A DNA stretch of 42,675 nucleotides from contig JAFADI010000098.1 of assembly GCA_023424965.1 (NCBI GenBank), forward strand, positions 1-42,675, given 5' to 3'. The translations under genes were made by a program, and so were the position numbers. How positions within the stretch are numbered: position 1 is the stretch's first letter; each line of letters begins with the position of its first letter. Below the pieces are notes generated by a model. It ran no database searches and was not told the DNA's origin. It worked only from the letters and a program-made list of their open reading frames with translations. Source of the DNA: Bacillota bacterium. Lineage in GTDB: Bacteria; Bacillota; Clostridia; Acetivibrionales; JAFADI01. Positions 7,928 to 16,518 of this stretch are shown piece by piece.

Positions 7928-8938
7928 ATGGCAGTAAAAGTTGGTATTAACGGTTTTGGACGTATCGGACGTCTCGTGTTTAGGGCGGCTATAGAAAACC
8001 CTAACATAGAGCTCAAAGGAATTAATGACCCGTTTATTGATCTTGAGTACATGAAATATATGCTGAGGTACGATACTGTACATGGCCAATTCCAGGGTAC
8101 AATCGATTCAAAAGACGGCAAGCTGGTTGTTAACGGCAAGGAAATCGCTGTATTTGCAGCCAAGGATCCTGCTGAAATAGCATGGGCAAGCTGCGGTGCC
8201 GAATATGTTGTTGAATCCACAGGCGTATTCACCACCATTGAAAAAGCTTCCGCTCACTTCAAAGGCGGCGCTAAGAAGGTTGTTATCAGCGCTCCTTCCA
8301 ATGACGCTCCCATGTTCGTAATGGGCGTTAACGATGAAAAGTACACCAAGGATATGACAGTAGTATCCAATGCATCCTGTACGACAAACTGCCTTGCTCC
8401 TTTGGCAAAGGTTATCAATGACAACTTCGGTATTGTTGAAGGCCTCATGACCACAGTTCATGCTGCTACAAACACCCAGAAGACTGTTGACGCTCCCTCA
8501 AACAAAGACTGGAGAGGCGGAAGGTCCATCCTCAACAACATCATTCCTTCCTCCACCGGCGCAGCCAAAGCTGTTGGAAAGGTAATCCCCGAACTCAACG
8601 GCAAGCTCACAGGTATGGCATTCAGGGTTCCTACAGCCGACGTATCGGTTGTTGACCTCACAGTCCGCCTTGAAAAAGCTGCTACTTACGATGAAATCAA
8701 AGGCGCTGTCAAGAAGGCTTCCGAAAACGAACTCAAGGGTATCCTCGGATACACGGAAGAGTCCGTTGTTTCCACAGATTTCATACACGATGCACGCACT
8801 TCCATCTTTGATGCAGGCGCAGGTATTGCGTTGAACGGAAACTTCGTCAAGCTGGTTTCCTGGTATGACAATGAATGGGGTTATTCAAACAAGGTAATCG
8901 ACCTCATCTCCCACATGGCTGCAGTAGACGCCAAATAA
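7928..8938 (+). CDS. gap: Glyceraldehyde-3-phosphate dehydrogenase, type I
   Basis: GAPDH oxidises and phosphorylates glyceraldehyde-3-phosphate to 1,3-bisphosphoglycerate. The 336-residue protein shows the Rossmann motif INGFGRIGRL, Asn33-Asp34 consistent with NAD preference, the active-site block SNASCTTN with Cys151, and His178 in TTVHAAT. The C-terminal VSWYDNEWGYSN is conserved. The codon choice looks more biased than that of neighbours, in line with high expression. The ribosome site is TAGGAGGG. A promoter and Rex-like box lie upstream and a hairpin separates it from the pgk-tpi fusion. Confidence 0.98.
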   Translation: MAVKVGINGFGRIGRLVFRAAIENPNIELKGINDPFIDLEYMKYMLRYDTVHGQFQGTIDSKDGKLVVNGKEIAVFAAKDPAEIAWASCGAEYVVESTGVFTTIEKASAHFKGGAKKVVISAPSNDAPMFVMGVNDEKYTKDMTVVSNASCTTNCLAPLAKVINDNFGIVEGLMTTVHAATNTQKTVDAPSNKDWRGGRSILNNIIPSSTGAAKAVGKVIPELNGKLTGMAFRVPTADVSVVDLTVRLEKAATYDEIKGAVKKASENELKGILGYTEESVVSTDFIHDARTSIFDAGAGIALNGNFVKLVSWYDNEWGYSNKVIDLISHMAAVDAK

Positions 8939-8977
8939 TCAACGTTAAAAGCTAAAAGTTAATATATCAAGGACTTG

Positions 8978-9025
8978 AAGGTCCACCCTTGAACCCCACG
9001 GAGTGGTTTGGGGGCTGGACCTTTT
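8978..9025 (+). terminator. Hairpin between gap and pgk-tpi
   Basis: Arms AAGGTCCA (8978-8985) and TGGACCTT (9016-9023) enclose further G/C-rich pairing, and only four T follow. It may be a partial terminator or a stabilising 3' end that lets gap exceed pgk-tpi in expression. Confidence 0.6.
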
Positions 9026-9062
9026 AATTATTCAAAATGGACATTATTAAGGAGTGAATTTT

Positions 9063-11009
9063 ATGGGTATGCTCAATAAAAGGACAATCGCAGACATCGA
9101 CGTAAAGGGTAAAAAAGTTATTGCCAGAGTCGATTTTAACGTTCCCCTCGATGCAGACAGGAATATAACCGACGACAAGAGAATCGTCGGAGCCCTTCCT
9201 ACAATAAAGTACCTCATAGAGAACGGAGCCAAAACCATCCTTGTTTCCCACCTGGGAAGGCCGAAGAACGGTTTTGAAGATAAATACAGCATGAAGCCGG
9301 CTGCCAAAAGGCTATCTGAGCTTCTGGGAAAAGAAGTTATCATGGCTGCCGATGTCATCGGTGAAGATGCCAAAGCAAAGGCTGCCGCCCTTAAAGACGG
9401 CCAAGTGCTGATGCTTGAAAACGTAAGGTTCCATAAGGAAGAAGAAAAGAATGATCCTGCCTTCACCAAGGAGCTTGCCGCTCTTGCAGAAATCTATGTG
9501 AACGATGCCTTCGGTACTGCCCACAGGGCGCATGCCTCCACCGCCGGTCTGGCTGATTTCCTGCCTGCAGTTTCCGGCTTCCTCATTCAAAAGGAACTGG
9601 AATTCATGGGCAAGGCTCTTGCCAACCCTGCAAGGCCTTTTGTAGCAATCCTGGGCGGAGCCAAGGTTTCAGACAAGATCAAGGTGATTGAAAACCTTCT
9701 TGACAAGGTTGACACGCTGATCATCGGCGGCGGAATGGCTTACACCTTTTTAAAGGCGAAAGGCTATAAAATCGGCAATTCCATCTGTGAGGACGACAAG
9801 ATTGACCTTGCAAAGACCCTGATGGACAAGGCGGAAAAGAAGGGCGTCAATCTCATGCTTCCCATTGGAAGTATCGTAGGACAGGAATTCAAGAATGATA
9901 CGGAGCACAAATATGTTCCTTCCGACGCCATGCCTGACGGCTGGATGGGTATGGACATCGGCTCCCTGACAATAGAGAAATTCTCAAAGGAAATAAGCAA
10001 GGCCAAAACCATTGTGTGGAACGGACCCATGGGCGTCTTCGAATTTGAAAACTTCGCAAACGGCACCAGGGAAATCGCAAGAGCGGTTGCCGAATCAGGC
10101 GCGGTTTCCATCGTAGGCGGAGGAGATTCTGCGGCTGCCATCGAACAATTGGGCTTTGCAGACAGGATTACCCATATATCCACCGGCGGCGGAGCATCCC
10201 TGGAATTCCTCGAAGGAAAGGTTCTCCCCGGAATCGCCGTGCTGCTGGATAAAAATCCCAGAAAGAAGATTGCTGCCGGCAACTGGAAAATGAACAAGAC
10301 TCCCAAGGAAGCCGTAGAATTTGTAAACGCCTTAAAGGAAAGAGTTGCAGATGCGGAAGCGGAAGTGGTGGTAGGCGTTCCTTTCGTATCCATTCCCGGA
10401 GTTGTTGAGGCTGCCAAAGGTTCAAACGTCAAGGTTGCCGCACAGAATATGCACTGGGAGGAAAAAGGCGCCTTTACGGGAGAAATCTCCGGAACCATGC
10501 TGGCAGAGTTAGGCGTGGATTATGTAATTATCGGCCACTCCGAAAGAAGGCAGTATTTCGGTGAAACCGATGAAACAGTGAACAAGAGAGCTCTTGCCGT
10601 GTTCAAATACGGTATGACTCCTATCGTGTGCGTCGGCGAATCCCTTGCCCAGAGAGAGCAGGGCGTAACCGCAGACCTGGTGAGGTACCAGGTAAAGATT
10701 GCACTGCAGGGAATGAGCGAAGACCAGGTCAAGAAGCTTGTCATCGCCTATGAACCCATCTGGGCAATCGGTACGGGCAAGACAGCCACCAACGAACAGG
10801 CCAACGAGGTTTGCGCCATCATCAGAAAGACCGTCGAAGCCCTTTATGGAGAAGAAACAGCCCAGGCTGTGAGGGTGCAGTACGGTGGAAGCGTCACTGC
10901 CGCAAGTGCGGGAGAACTCTTCAACATGTCGGATATCGACGGCGGCCTTGTAGGCGGCGCCAGCTTGAAGCTGGATGATTTCGAGAAGATCGCGAAGTAC
11001 AACGGATAA
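9063..11009 (+). CDS. pgk-tpiA: Bifunctional phosphoglycerate kinase / triosephosphate isomerase fusion
   Basis: One continuous 648-residue frame joins two glycolytic enzymes. Residues 1 to about 396 are phosphoglycerate kinase: RVDFNVP near the start, SHLGRP, the nucleotide-site WNGPMGVFE and GGGDSAAA. Residues about 400-648 are triosephosphate isomerase with Lys409 (GNWKMN), His492 (GHSERR), Glu564 (AYEPIWAIGTG) and the phosphate loop QYGGSV. The junction DKNPRKKIAAGNWK has no linker, and there is no ATG between the domains before Met410. I start at ATG 9063, eight bases after AAGGAG; the GTG at 9054 overlaps that site. A covalent Pgk-Tpi fusion is known from Thermotoga maritima. No separate tpiA is seen in this window. 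Confidence 0.95.
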   Translation: MGMLNKRTIADIDVKGKKVIARVDFNVPLDADRNITDDKRIVGALPTIKYLIENGAKTILVSHLGRPKNGFEDKYSMKPAAKRLSELLGKEVIMAADVIGEDAKAKAAALKDGQVLMLENVRFHKEEEKNDPAFTKELAALAEIYVNDAFGTAHRAHASTAGLADFLPAVSGFLIQKELEFMGKALANPARPFVAILGGAKVSDKIKVIENLLDKVDTLIIGGGMAYTFLKAKGYKIGNSICEDDKIDLAKTLMDKAEKKGVNLMLPIGSIVGQEFKNDTEHKYVPSDAMPDGWMGMDIGSLTIEKFSKEISKAKTIVWNGPMGVFEFENFANGTREIARAVAESGAVSIVGGGDSAAAIEQLGFADRITHISTGGGASLEFLEGKVLPGIAVLLDKNPRKKIAAGNWKMNKTPKEAVEFVNALKERVADAEAEVVVGVPFVSIPGVVEAAKGSNVKVAAQNMHWEEKGAFTGEISGTMLAELGVDYVIIGHSERRQYFGETDETVNKRALAVFKYGMTPIVCVGESLAQREQGVTADLVRYQVKIALQGMSEDQVKKLVIAYEPIWAIGTGKTATNEQANEVCAIIRKTVEALYGEETAQAVRVQYGGSVTAASAGELFNMSDIDGGLVGGASLKLDDFEKIAKYNG

Positions 11010-11044
11010 AACAGCAAATTGACAATTGGGCAAAAAAGAAGATT

Positions 11045-11070
11045 AGGGCAATCCGTCGGGTTGCCCTTTT
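11045..11070 (+). terminator. Terminator after pgk-tpi
   Basis: AGGGCAA (11045-11051) pairs with TTGCCCT (11061-11067), followed by T's, 35 bp after the fusion gene. It separates gpmI from the upstream transcript. Confidence 0.8.
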
Positions 11071-11194
11071 CAATAATATTTGTTCCGTTAGCTGTTAGGC
11101 GGTACACATTTTGTGAGATTATTATATCAGTATGATTTCTTTGCTCTCAATTGTCCGATGACATTGAATTATAAGAAGGGCGGATTGTGTAATT

Positions 11195-12727
11195 ATGAAA
11201 GGAAATAAACTTGTTGCGTTGATCATTCTAGACGGCTTCGGCAATAACCCCAGGATCGAGGGCAATGCCATAAAGGCCGCCAACAAACCGAACATCGACC
11301 GGCTCATGGCCACCAATCCTGTGACGGAAGTCAGGACCAGCGGAATGGACGTAGGGCTTCCCAGGGGCCAGATGGGGAACTCGGAGGTCGGGCATACCAA
11401 TATAGGAGCCGGCAGAATCGTATACCAGGAGCTTACCAGGATAACCAAGTCCATTGAAGACGGCGACTTCTATGAAAAAAAGGAATTCCTTGATGCGATA
11501 GAAAATTGCAAGCAGAACAACACCCGGCTCCACCTCTTCGGCCTTCTTTCCGATGGGGGCGTCCACAGCCACAACACCCATTTGTATGCATTGATTGAGC
11601 TGGCCAAGCGGAAAGGACTTAAGGATGTTTACATCCACTGCTTCTTTGATGGAAGAGACGTGCCTCCCGACAGCTCAAAAGCATATACGGAAGAGCTTGA
11701 GGCAAAGCTGAAGGAAATCGGCGTGGGCAGGATTGCTTCCATCATGGGAAGATATTATGCCATGGACAGGGATAAGCGGTGGGAAAGAGTCAAGCTGGCC
11801 TACGACGCCATGGTTTTGGGCCTGGGAGTGGAGGCGACGGACGCGGTTCAAGCGGTGGCCGATTCCTATTCGAAAGAGATATATGACGAGTTTGTAAGGC
11901 CCACCGTCATAACGGAATGCGGTAAGCCCGTGGCTACCATCGGAGCGAATGACTCCGTCATATTCTTTAATTTCAGACCCGACAGGGCGAGAGAAATTTC
12001 CAGAACCCTTGTGGATCCTGAGTTTGACGGCTTTGAAAGGAATTTCTTCCCCCTGCACTATGTGTGCATGACCCAGTATGATAAAACCATGCCCAATGTG
12101 ACCGTTGCATTTAAGCCTGAAAGCCTTACCAACACCTTTGGTGAATACATCAGCAGGCTGGGTTACACGCAGCTTAGAATCGCCGAAACGGAAAAGTATG
12201 CCCATGTAACCTTCTTCTTCAATGGCGGAGTCGAGGCGGTATATGCAGGAGAGGACAGGGCCCTGATCCCCTCGCCGAAGGTAGCCACCTATGACCTCAA
12301 GCCGGAAATGAGCGCTTACGAAGTGACGGAAGAGGCTGTAAACAGGATAAACTCCGGGAAATACGACGTCATCATTCTGAATTTTGCGAACCCTGATATG
12401 GTAGGCCACACAGGGATATTTGAGGCTGCAAAGACCGCCGTTGAAACGGTGGACACCTGCGTGGGAAAAGTGGTGGCCGCAATCCGGGAACAGGGAGGCG
12501 TTGCCCTCATCACTGCAGACCACGGAAATTCCGAGCAGATGGTTGACTATGAGACGGGCGGACCCTTCACAGCACATACCACCTACCCCGTTCCTCTGAT
12601 CGGAGTAGGGCTTGGATTTATGAAGCTTAAAGAAGGAAAGCTGGCCGATCTCGCACCCACCATGCTTGACATCATGGGGCTGGAAAAACCGGCGGAAATG
12701 ACGGGAGAGTCCCTGCTTGTAAAATAA
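11195..12727 (+). CDS. gpmI: 2,3-bisphosphoglycerate-independent phosphoglycerate mutase
   Basis: GpmI interconverts 3- and 2-phosphoglycerate through a phosphoserine and two manganese ions. The 510-residue protein belongs to the alkaline phosphatase superfamily. It shows LDGFGNN (metal Asp), the catalytic-Ser block GQMGNSEVGH with Ser63, the substrate-binding DGRDVPP, RPDRARE, and the C-terminal metal motifs NPDMVGHTG and ITADHGNSEQM. Length is normal. It starts at ATG 11195 after an AAGAAGGG site with a long spacer. As terminators flank it, it should have its own promoter in 11071-11194, which I could not define well. Confidence 0.97.
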   Translation: MKGNKLVALIILDGFGNNPRIEGNAIKAANKPNIDRLMATNPVTEVRTSGMDVGLPRGQMGNSEVGHTNIGAGRIVYQELTRITKSIEDGDFYEKKEFLDAIENCKQNNTRLHLFGLLSDGGVHSHNTHLYALIELAKRKGLKDVYIHCFFDGRDVPPDSSKAYTEELEAKLKEIGVGRIASIMGRYYAMDRDKRWERVKLAYDAMVLGLGVEATDAVQAVADSYSKEIYDEFVRPTVITECGKPVATIGANDSVIFFNFRPDRAREISRTLVDPEFDGFERNFFPLHYVCMTQYDKTMPNVTVAFKPESLTNTFGEYISRLGYTQLRIAETEKYAHVTFFFNGGVEAVYAGEDRALIPSPKVATYDLKPEMSAYEVTEEAVNRINSGKYDVIILNFANPDMVGHTGIFEAAKTAVETVDTCVGKVVAAIREQGGVALITADHGNSEQMVDYETGGPFTAHTTYPVPLIGVGLGFMKLKEGKLADLAPTMLDIMGLEKPAEMTGESLLVK

Positions 12728-12735
12728 TTGAGCTC

Positions 12736-12770
12736 AAAAGGAGGTCGGTATTTTCACCGGCCTCCTTTTT
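12736..12770. terminator. Bidirectional terminator between gpmI and the sugar isomerase gene
   Basis: Arms 12736-12749 and 12756-12770 form a 14-bp stem with one G-T pair. T's follow on the plus strand and A's precede it, so it can end transcripts from both directions. Confidence 0.85.
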
Positions 12771-12778
12771 ATTTTCCT

Positions 12779-13702
12779 TCATCCAATAAACTGTTCCAGA
12801 TGCCTGCGCCCTAAAATCAGACCTTCTTTAACCTTTTCCTCGTTGCCCTCATACAGGGGGTCTTCATGCTCGGTACTTAACACGCCGTCATAGCCGATTT
12901 CCTTAAGCGCCTTGACCAGCCTTCCCCAGTCTACCTGCCCCAGGCCCGGCATACGGTACCTCCAATAACCGGAGCTGTGTCCGGCGTCCAGCTGCCGGTT
13001 GAATACGCCGTAATACCTGAGTTTGTCTTCAAAAATTTCCGTATCCTTGGCATGGACATGGAATATGCGGTCCTTGAACCTGGGGATCAGGGGGATATAG
13101 TCAATCAATTGAAAAACCAGGTGGGAAGGGTCAAAATTCAGACCGAAATTTTTTCTAGGTACCCTGATGAACATTTCCTCCCACAATTCCGGGCTGAAGG
13201 AAATGGTTCCGGGGACGCCGGGGGCCTGCCAGCCCTCCATGGGGCAATTCTCCACCATCAGCTTGACTTTATTGCTTTCCGCATAGGCGGCCAATTCACT
13301 GAAAACCTCTTCAAAGGCATCAAAGTTCCTGTTTATGTCCACGTCGATGTTGCGGCCTGCGAAGGTCCCCACCGCCGGTACGCCGAGCAGAGCTGCCGCA
13401 TCAATGCATTTTTTTACGTGGTTGTTGATAAAGGCCCTTTTTACAGGGTCCCTGTCAAGATTGTTGTCGTAGTAGGCAAGGGAAGACAGGGTAAGGCCAA
13501 ATTCTTTGAAATATGCTTTGATTTCGTCTGCCCGCTCCTGCGTGAGGTTTACTACGTCGATGTCGCAGGAAGCGTAGTCCCTGGTGTTTGAAGCGGGCCA
13601 GCAGGCGACTTCAAGGGCCTTAAAGCCGTTCTGAGCTGCCCATGCGGCTTTCTCCTTTAAAGGCATGCTGCCAAGGCATACGGTTAAAAATCCAAGATAC
13701 AT
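12779..13702 (-). CDS. Sugar phosphate isomerase/epimerase, xylose isomerase-like TIM barrel
   Basis: The 307-residue protein fits the AP endonuclease 2 / sugar isomerase superfamily. It has the metal-binding pattern Glu in MVENCP, Asp and His in NFDPSHL, HVHAKD, and a C-terminal STEHEDP. Such proteins act on keto sugars, inososes or related compounds; the substrate cannot be read from the sequence. I start at 13702 (MYLGFLTVCLG) because GAAAGGAG precedes it by eight bases; the frame stays open 44 codons further but without a ribosome site. It lies 79 bp downstream of the oxidoreductase gene and forms an operon with it. Confidence 0.88.
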   Translation of the reverse strand: MYLGFLTVCLGSMPLKEKAAWAAQNGFKALEVACWPASNTRDYASCDIDVVNLTQERADEIKAYFKEFGLTLSSLAYYDNNLDRDPVKRAFINNHVKKCIDAAALLGVPAVGTFAGRNIDVDINRNFDAFEEVFSELAAYAESNKVKLMVENCPMEGWQAPGVPGTISFSPELWEEMFIRVPRKNFGLNFDPSHLVFQLIDYIPLIPRFKDRIFHVHAKDTEIFEDKLRYYGVFNRQLDAGHSSGYWRYRMPGLGQVDWGRLVKALKEIGYDGVLSTEHEDPLYEGNEEKVKEGLILGRRHLEQFIG

Positions 13703-13781
13703 TTTCTTTTCTCCTTTCAATTCATTCTCCGGTGCTTTGAAGCCTTTTTGGAATAAACAATGCCATTTTGACATAGCACAA

Positions 13782-14822
13782 TTAGTGTTGAATGGTGACA
13801 GTGGTGTTTTTTTCAGCGGCTTCCATGCAGGCAAGGATTATTTTCAATGCTGCCAGGCCATCCTCTCCGGAAATTTCCACGGGCCTGTTATTTTTTATAC
13901 TGCCTACAAACCTGTCAATAACGCCGGAGGACGTCTGGCTGGCATTGGTTTGAATTCCGGGCATCTTATAGTACAGCTTTTCTCCGTTCTTTTTCACCAC
14001 AACCACAGGAAATTCAGGATTGTCATAAAGCTTTATCACGCCGCCGGAGCAATACAGAACGGTGCTGTTGTCCTCGTCTCCGTAATAGGTCCAGCTGGAC
14101 GTCAGGGTTCCCAGAATCCCCGTGGAAGACTTCAGGAGGCAGACTGCGTTATCATCTACCTCAATGGGCCGGCCGTCTTCAAATTTTTTATCCAGGGTCA
14201 TGGCATAGGCTTTTACTTCCTGTATCTCATCATCGATGAGCCAGCGGATCAGGTCGGCTTTATGCACCCCCAGATCACCCATGGCGCCCACAGCAGCGGC
14301 CTGCTTCTTAAAAAACCAGATGTTTGGGTTTTTATCCACGCTCCAGGATTCGGGGCCACCATGGCCGAAGGTAGTTCTGAAGCTTATCAGTTTTCCCAGC
14401 TCTCCGTTTCTCAAGATTTCCCTGGCCCGGAGGTGGGCGGGAGACAGCCTCTGGTTGTGGCCGATCATCAGCTGCCTGCCCGACGCTTTTGCCGCTTCGA
14501 TCATTTTGATCCCATCCTCGATGGCGGTTGCCATGGGCTTTTCACACAACACGTGCTTTCCCGCTTCCAGGGCGGCAATGGTCACAGGCGCATGGGAATC
14601 ATTTGAGGTGCATACGCTCACGGCGTCAATGCTTTTGTCCTCCAATAGGGCTTCCAGGCTTTCAAATACCCGGCCGCCGTATATCTTCGAGAGATCCAGG
14701 GCATTTTCCCTTGTCACATCATAATAGCCGGTGATGCGGCAGTCCGGATTTGCGGCGTATTCCGGCGCATGCCTGTTCCGGCTGATGGCTCCGCAGCCAA
14801 TGATTCCAATATTGAGCATCAT
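13782..14822 (-). CDS. Gfo/Idh/MocA-family oxidoreductase
   Basis: A 346-residue NAD(P)-dependent sugar or inositol dehydrogenase. The N-terminal Rossmann fold has IGIIGCGAIS; the CEKPMA block carries the family Lys, and GDLGVHKADLIRWL resembles the catalytic Asp/His region. Two ATG codons stand in tandem at 14822 and 14819 after GGGGATTT. It is paired with a sugar isomerase and faces an AraC regulator across 248 bp. This is a common layout for catabolism of an inositol-like or rare sugar, which here is an inference. No transporter is adjacent. Confidence 0.9.
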   Translation of the reverse strand: MMLNIGIIGCGAISRNRHAPEYAANPDCRITGYYDVTRENALDLSKIYGGRVFESLEALLEDKSIDAVSVCTSNDSHAPVTIAALEAGKHVLCEKPMATAIEDGIKMIEAAKASGRQLMIGHNQRLSPAHLRAREILRNGELGKLISFRTTFGHGGPESWSVDKNPNIWFFKKQAAAVGAMGDLGVHKADLIRWLIDDEIQEVKAYAMTLDKKFEDGRPIEVDDNAVCLLKSSTGILGTLTSSWTYYGDEDNSTVLYCSGGVIKLYDNPEFPVVVVKKNGEKLYYKMPGIQTNASQTSSGVIDRFVGSIKNNRPVEISGEDGLAALKIILACMEAAEKNTTVTIQH

Positions 14823-14859
14823 AGAAATCCCCTTTTCATTAATTTGCTAAAGCCGGCTT

Positions 14860-14919
14860 ATGAATATAATTTAGCAGCATCCCCGGAAAATATCTTCAAC
14901 AATTTTTGCATGAATATAA
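14860..14919. repeat. Direct repeats between the divergent sugar operon and araC-type gene
   Basis: ATGAATATAA occurs at 14860-14869 and again at 14910-14919, spaced by exactly 50 bp, about five helical turns. AraC-family regulators bind direct repeats, so these are candidate operators for the regulator at 15071. Confidence 0.4.
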
Positions 14920-15070
14920 ACTTTCTTTAGGTTGTGTCCTGTGAGAATATATGGTAGTATTGTGGAAAGCTTTGATTAGTACGGGCTGCGATGCTCAAGA
15001 CCTGGAGTCGGGCGCAAATTATTTTTGCATTGCCGGGCTTTGTGAAAGGAGGCGGGTTAAACTGAGCAAT

Positions 15071-15916
15071 ATGCTTTTCTCTTCGGAGGGCTCTTTCCTT
15101 CTGGAACTTGAGAATTTTTACCTCAAACAGCCTTATGAAAGGTCCAGGGGACACTGCCATCACCGCCTGGAGATTTCCTGCATAAAATCCGGCGAGGGAA
15201 TATACTTTGTGGACAATGACAGCTATGATATAAAGCAGGGGGATGTTTTCATCTTCAACAATATCGAGCACCACGACATCGACCTTGGGGGATGCCGCGA
15301 GCTGGTAAACATGGTGGTCCATTTTGAGCCCCAGTTTATCTGGACCCACGGAGGAAACATGTTTGACTCCCGCTACCTTCAGATATTTTTTGACAGGAGC
15401 GAGAATTTTTCAAACCGCCTGGACAGAAACAATCCGGTCACCAGGGACATCTACCGGCTGCTGCTGGAAATTGAGGAGGAATTCCTGCAAAGGCCTCCGG
15501 GCTTTGAGCTGATGGTCAAGGTAAAGCTCCTGAATATTCTGGTATACCTTATAAGGTCTTACGGGTATGTGAGAGAGAGCCAGAAAAACCCCGGCAAGCT
15601 GAGGGAAGACTTGAAGTGCATAAACCGGGTGCTTGAACACATTGAAAATCACATGGGGGAAGGGCTTAGCCTTGGAGAGCTGGCAAATATAGCCCATATG
15701 AATCCCTGTTATTTTTCCACTTTTTTTAAGAAGTATAACGGTATCGGTCCCTCCGCCTACATATCCAGGAAAAGGGTTTACAGGGCCATGGAGTATCTGA
15801 GGACCACAAACAAGAGTATTCTTGAAATTGCTACCCTGTGCGGCTTTAACAACTCGGCGAATTTTAACAAGACCTTTAAAAAAATTACCGGTATCGTGCC
15901 GTCGGAGTACAGATAA
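15071..15916 (+). CDS. AraC-family transcriptional regulator with N-terminal cupin domain
   Basis: The protein has an N-terminal sugar-binding cupin (about residues 15-110: RGHCHHRLEISC, GDVFIFNNIEHHDI) and a C-terminal double helix-turn-helix (SLGELANIAHMNPCYFSTFF and KSILEIATLCGFNNSANF). It stands divergent to the oxidoreductase-isomerase operon and probably controls it. A strong AAAGGAGG (15045-15052) points to a start near 15060. The nearest in-frame codons are CTG 15062 (9 bases away) and ATG 15071 (18 bases). I report ATG but CTG is plausible. The frame extends up to ATG 14951 without a ribosome site there. Confidence 0.88.
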   Translation: MLFSSEGSFLLELENFYLKQPYERSRGHCHHRLEISCIKSGEGIYFVDNDSYDIKQGDVFIFNNIEHHDIDLGGCRELVNMVVHFEPQFIWTHGGNMFDSRYLQIFFDRSENFSNRLDRNNPVTRDIYRLLLEIEEEFLQRPPGFELMVKVKLLNILVYLIRSYGYVRESQKNPGKLREDLKCINRVLEHIENHMGEGLSLGELANIAHMNPCYFSTFFKKYNGIGPSAYISRKRVYRAMEYLRTTNKSILEIATLCGFNNSANFNKTFKKITGIVPSEYR

Positions 15917-15959
15917 ACTCAAAGCCTTGTCATTATCTGTATTCCACAAGGCTTTGAGT
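15917..15959. terminator. Long hairpin between convergent araC-type and peroxiredoxin genes
   Basis: Perfect 14-base arms 15917-15930 and 15946-15959 with a 15-base loop begin right at the end of the regulator gene. No long T tract follows on either strand, so termination may be inefficient. Confidence 0.65.
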
Positions 15960-15975
15960 TCTTTGCATCTTAATT

Positions 15976-16518
15976 TTATGCCTTTAAATGTTCGTCTCCC
16001 GGCTGCCAGTCGATGGGGCAAAGACCGCCGGACTGAAGGGCCTGAAGCACTCGCAGGGTCTCGTCCACGCTTCTGCCTACATTCAGGTCATGCACCACGG
16101 AATAGCGGATGATTCCGTCAGGGGCTATGATAAACAGGCCTCTGAGGGCGATTCCTTCTTCTTCAATCAACACGCCGAAGGATTGGGCCACTTCTTTGGT
16201 GATGTCCGAGGCGAGAAGGTAATTGATCTTTCCCAGGCCTCCATGCTCGATAGATGCCTTTATCCACGCCTTGTGGGAATGAATGCTGTCGATGCTTATA
16301 CCCAGTACCTCAGAGTTTAGGGCCTTGAAGTCGTCGATCCTTTTGCTGATTCCTGTTATTTCCGTGGGGCACACAAAGGTGAAGTCCAGGGGGTAAAAGA
16401 ACAGCACCAGCCACTTCCCCTTATAATCCGACAAACTTACCGTTTTGAACTCTTCCCCGCTGCCTGTGACGGCCTCCATTTTAAAATCAGGGGCGCTGGT
16501 TCCAACAAGCCTTTCCAT
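15976..16518 (-). CDS. 2-Cys peroxiredoxin (AhpC/Prx1 type)
   Basis: This 180-residue thiol peroxidase reduces hydrogen and organic peroxides. The peroxidatic Cys50 lies in DFTFVCPTE and the resolving Cys167 in GGLCPIDW, the typical 2-Cys arrangement. The ATG at 16518 stands eight bases after AAGGAGG; an in-frame TTG at 16524 is too close to that site. No ahpF, thioredoxin or rubredoxin gene is adjacent. It interrupts the glycolytic run between gpmI and eno. Confidence 0.95.
   Translation of the reverse strand: MERLVGTSAPDFKMEAVTGSGEEFKTVSLSDYKGKWLVLFFYPLDFTFVCPTEITGISKRIDDFKALNSEVLGISIDSIHSHKAWIKASIEHGGLGKINYLLASDITKEVAQSFGVLIEEEGIALRGLFIIAPDGIIRYSVVHDLNVGRSVDETLRVLQALQSGGLCPIDWQPGDEHLKA

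Noticed and set aside
13665..14606. 313-codon plus-strand frame opposite the oxidoreductase
   Set aside because: Shadow of a well-supported minus-strand gene; composition is unlike a protein family that I know.
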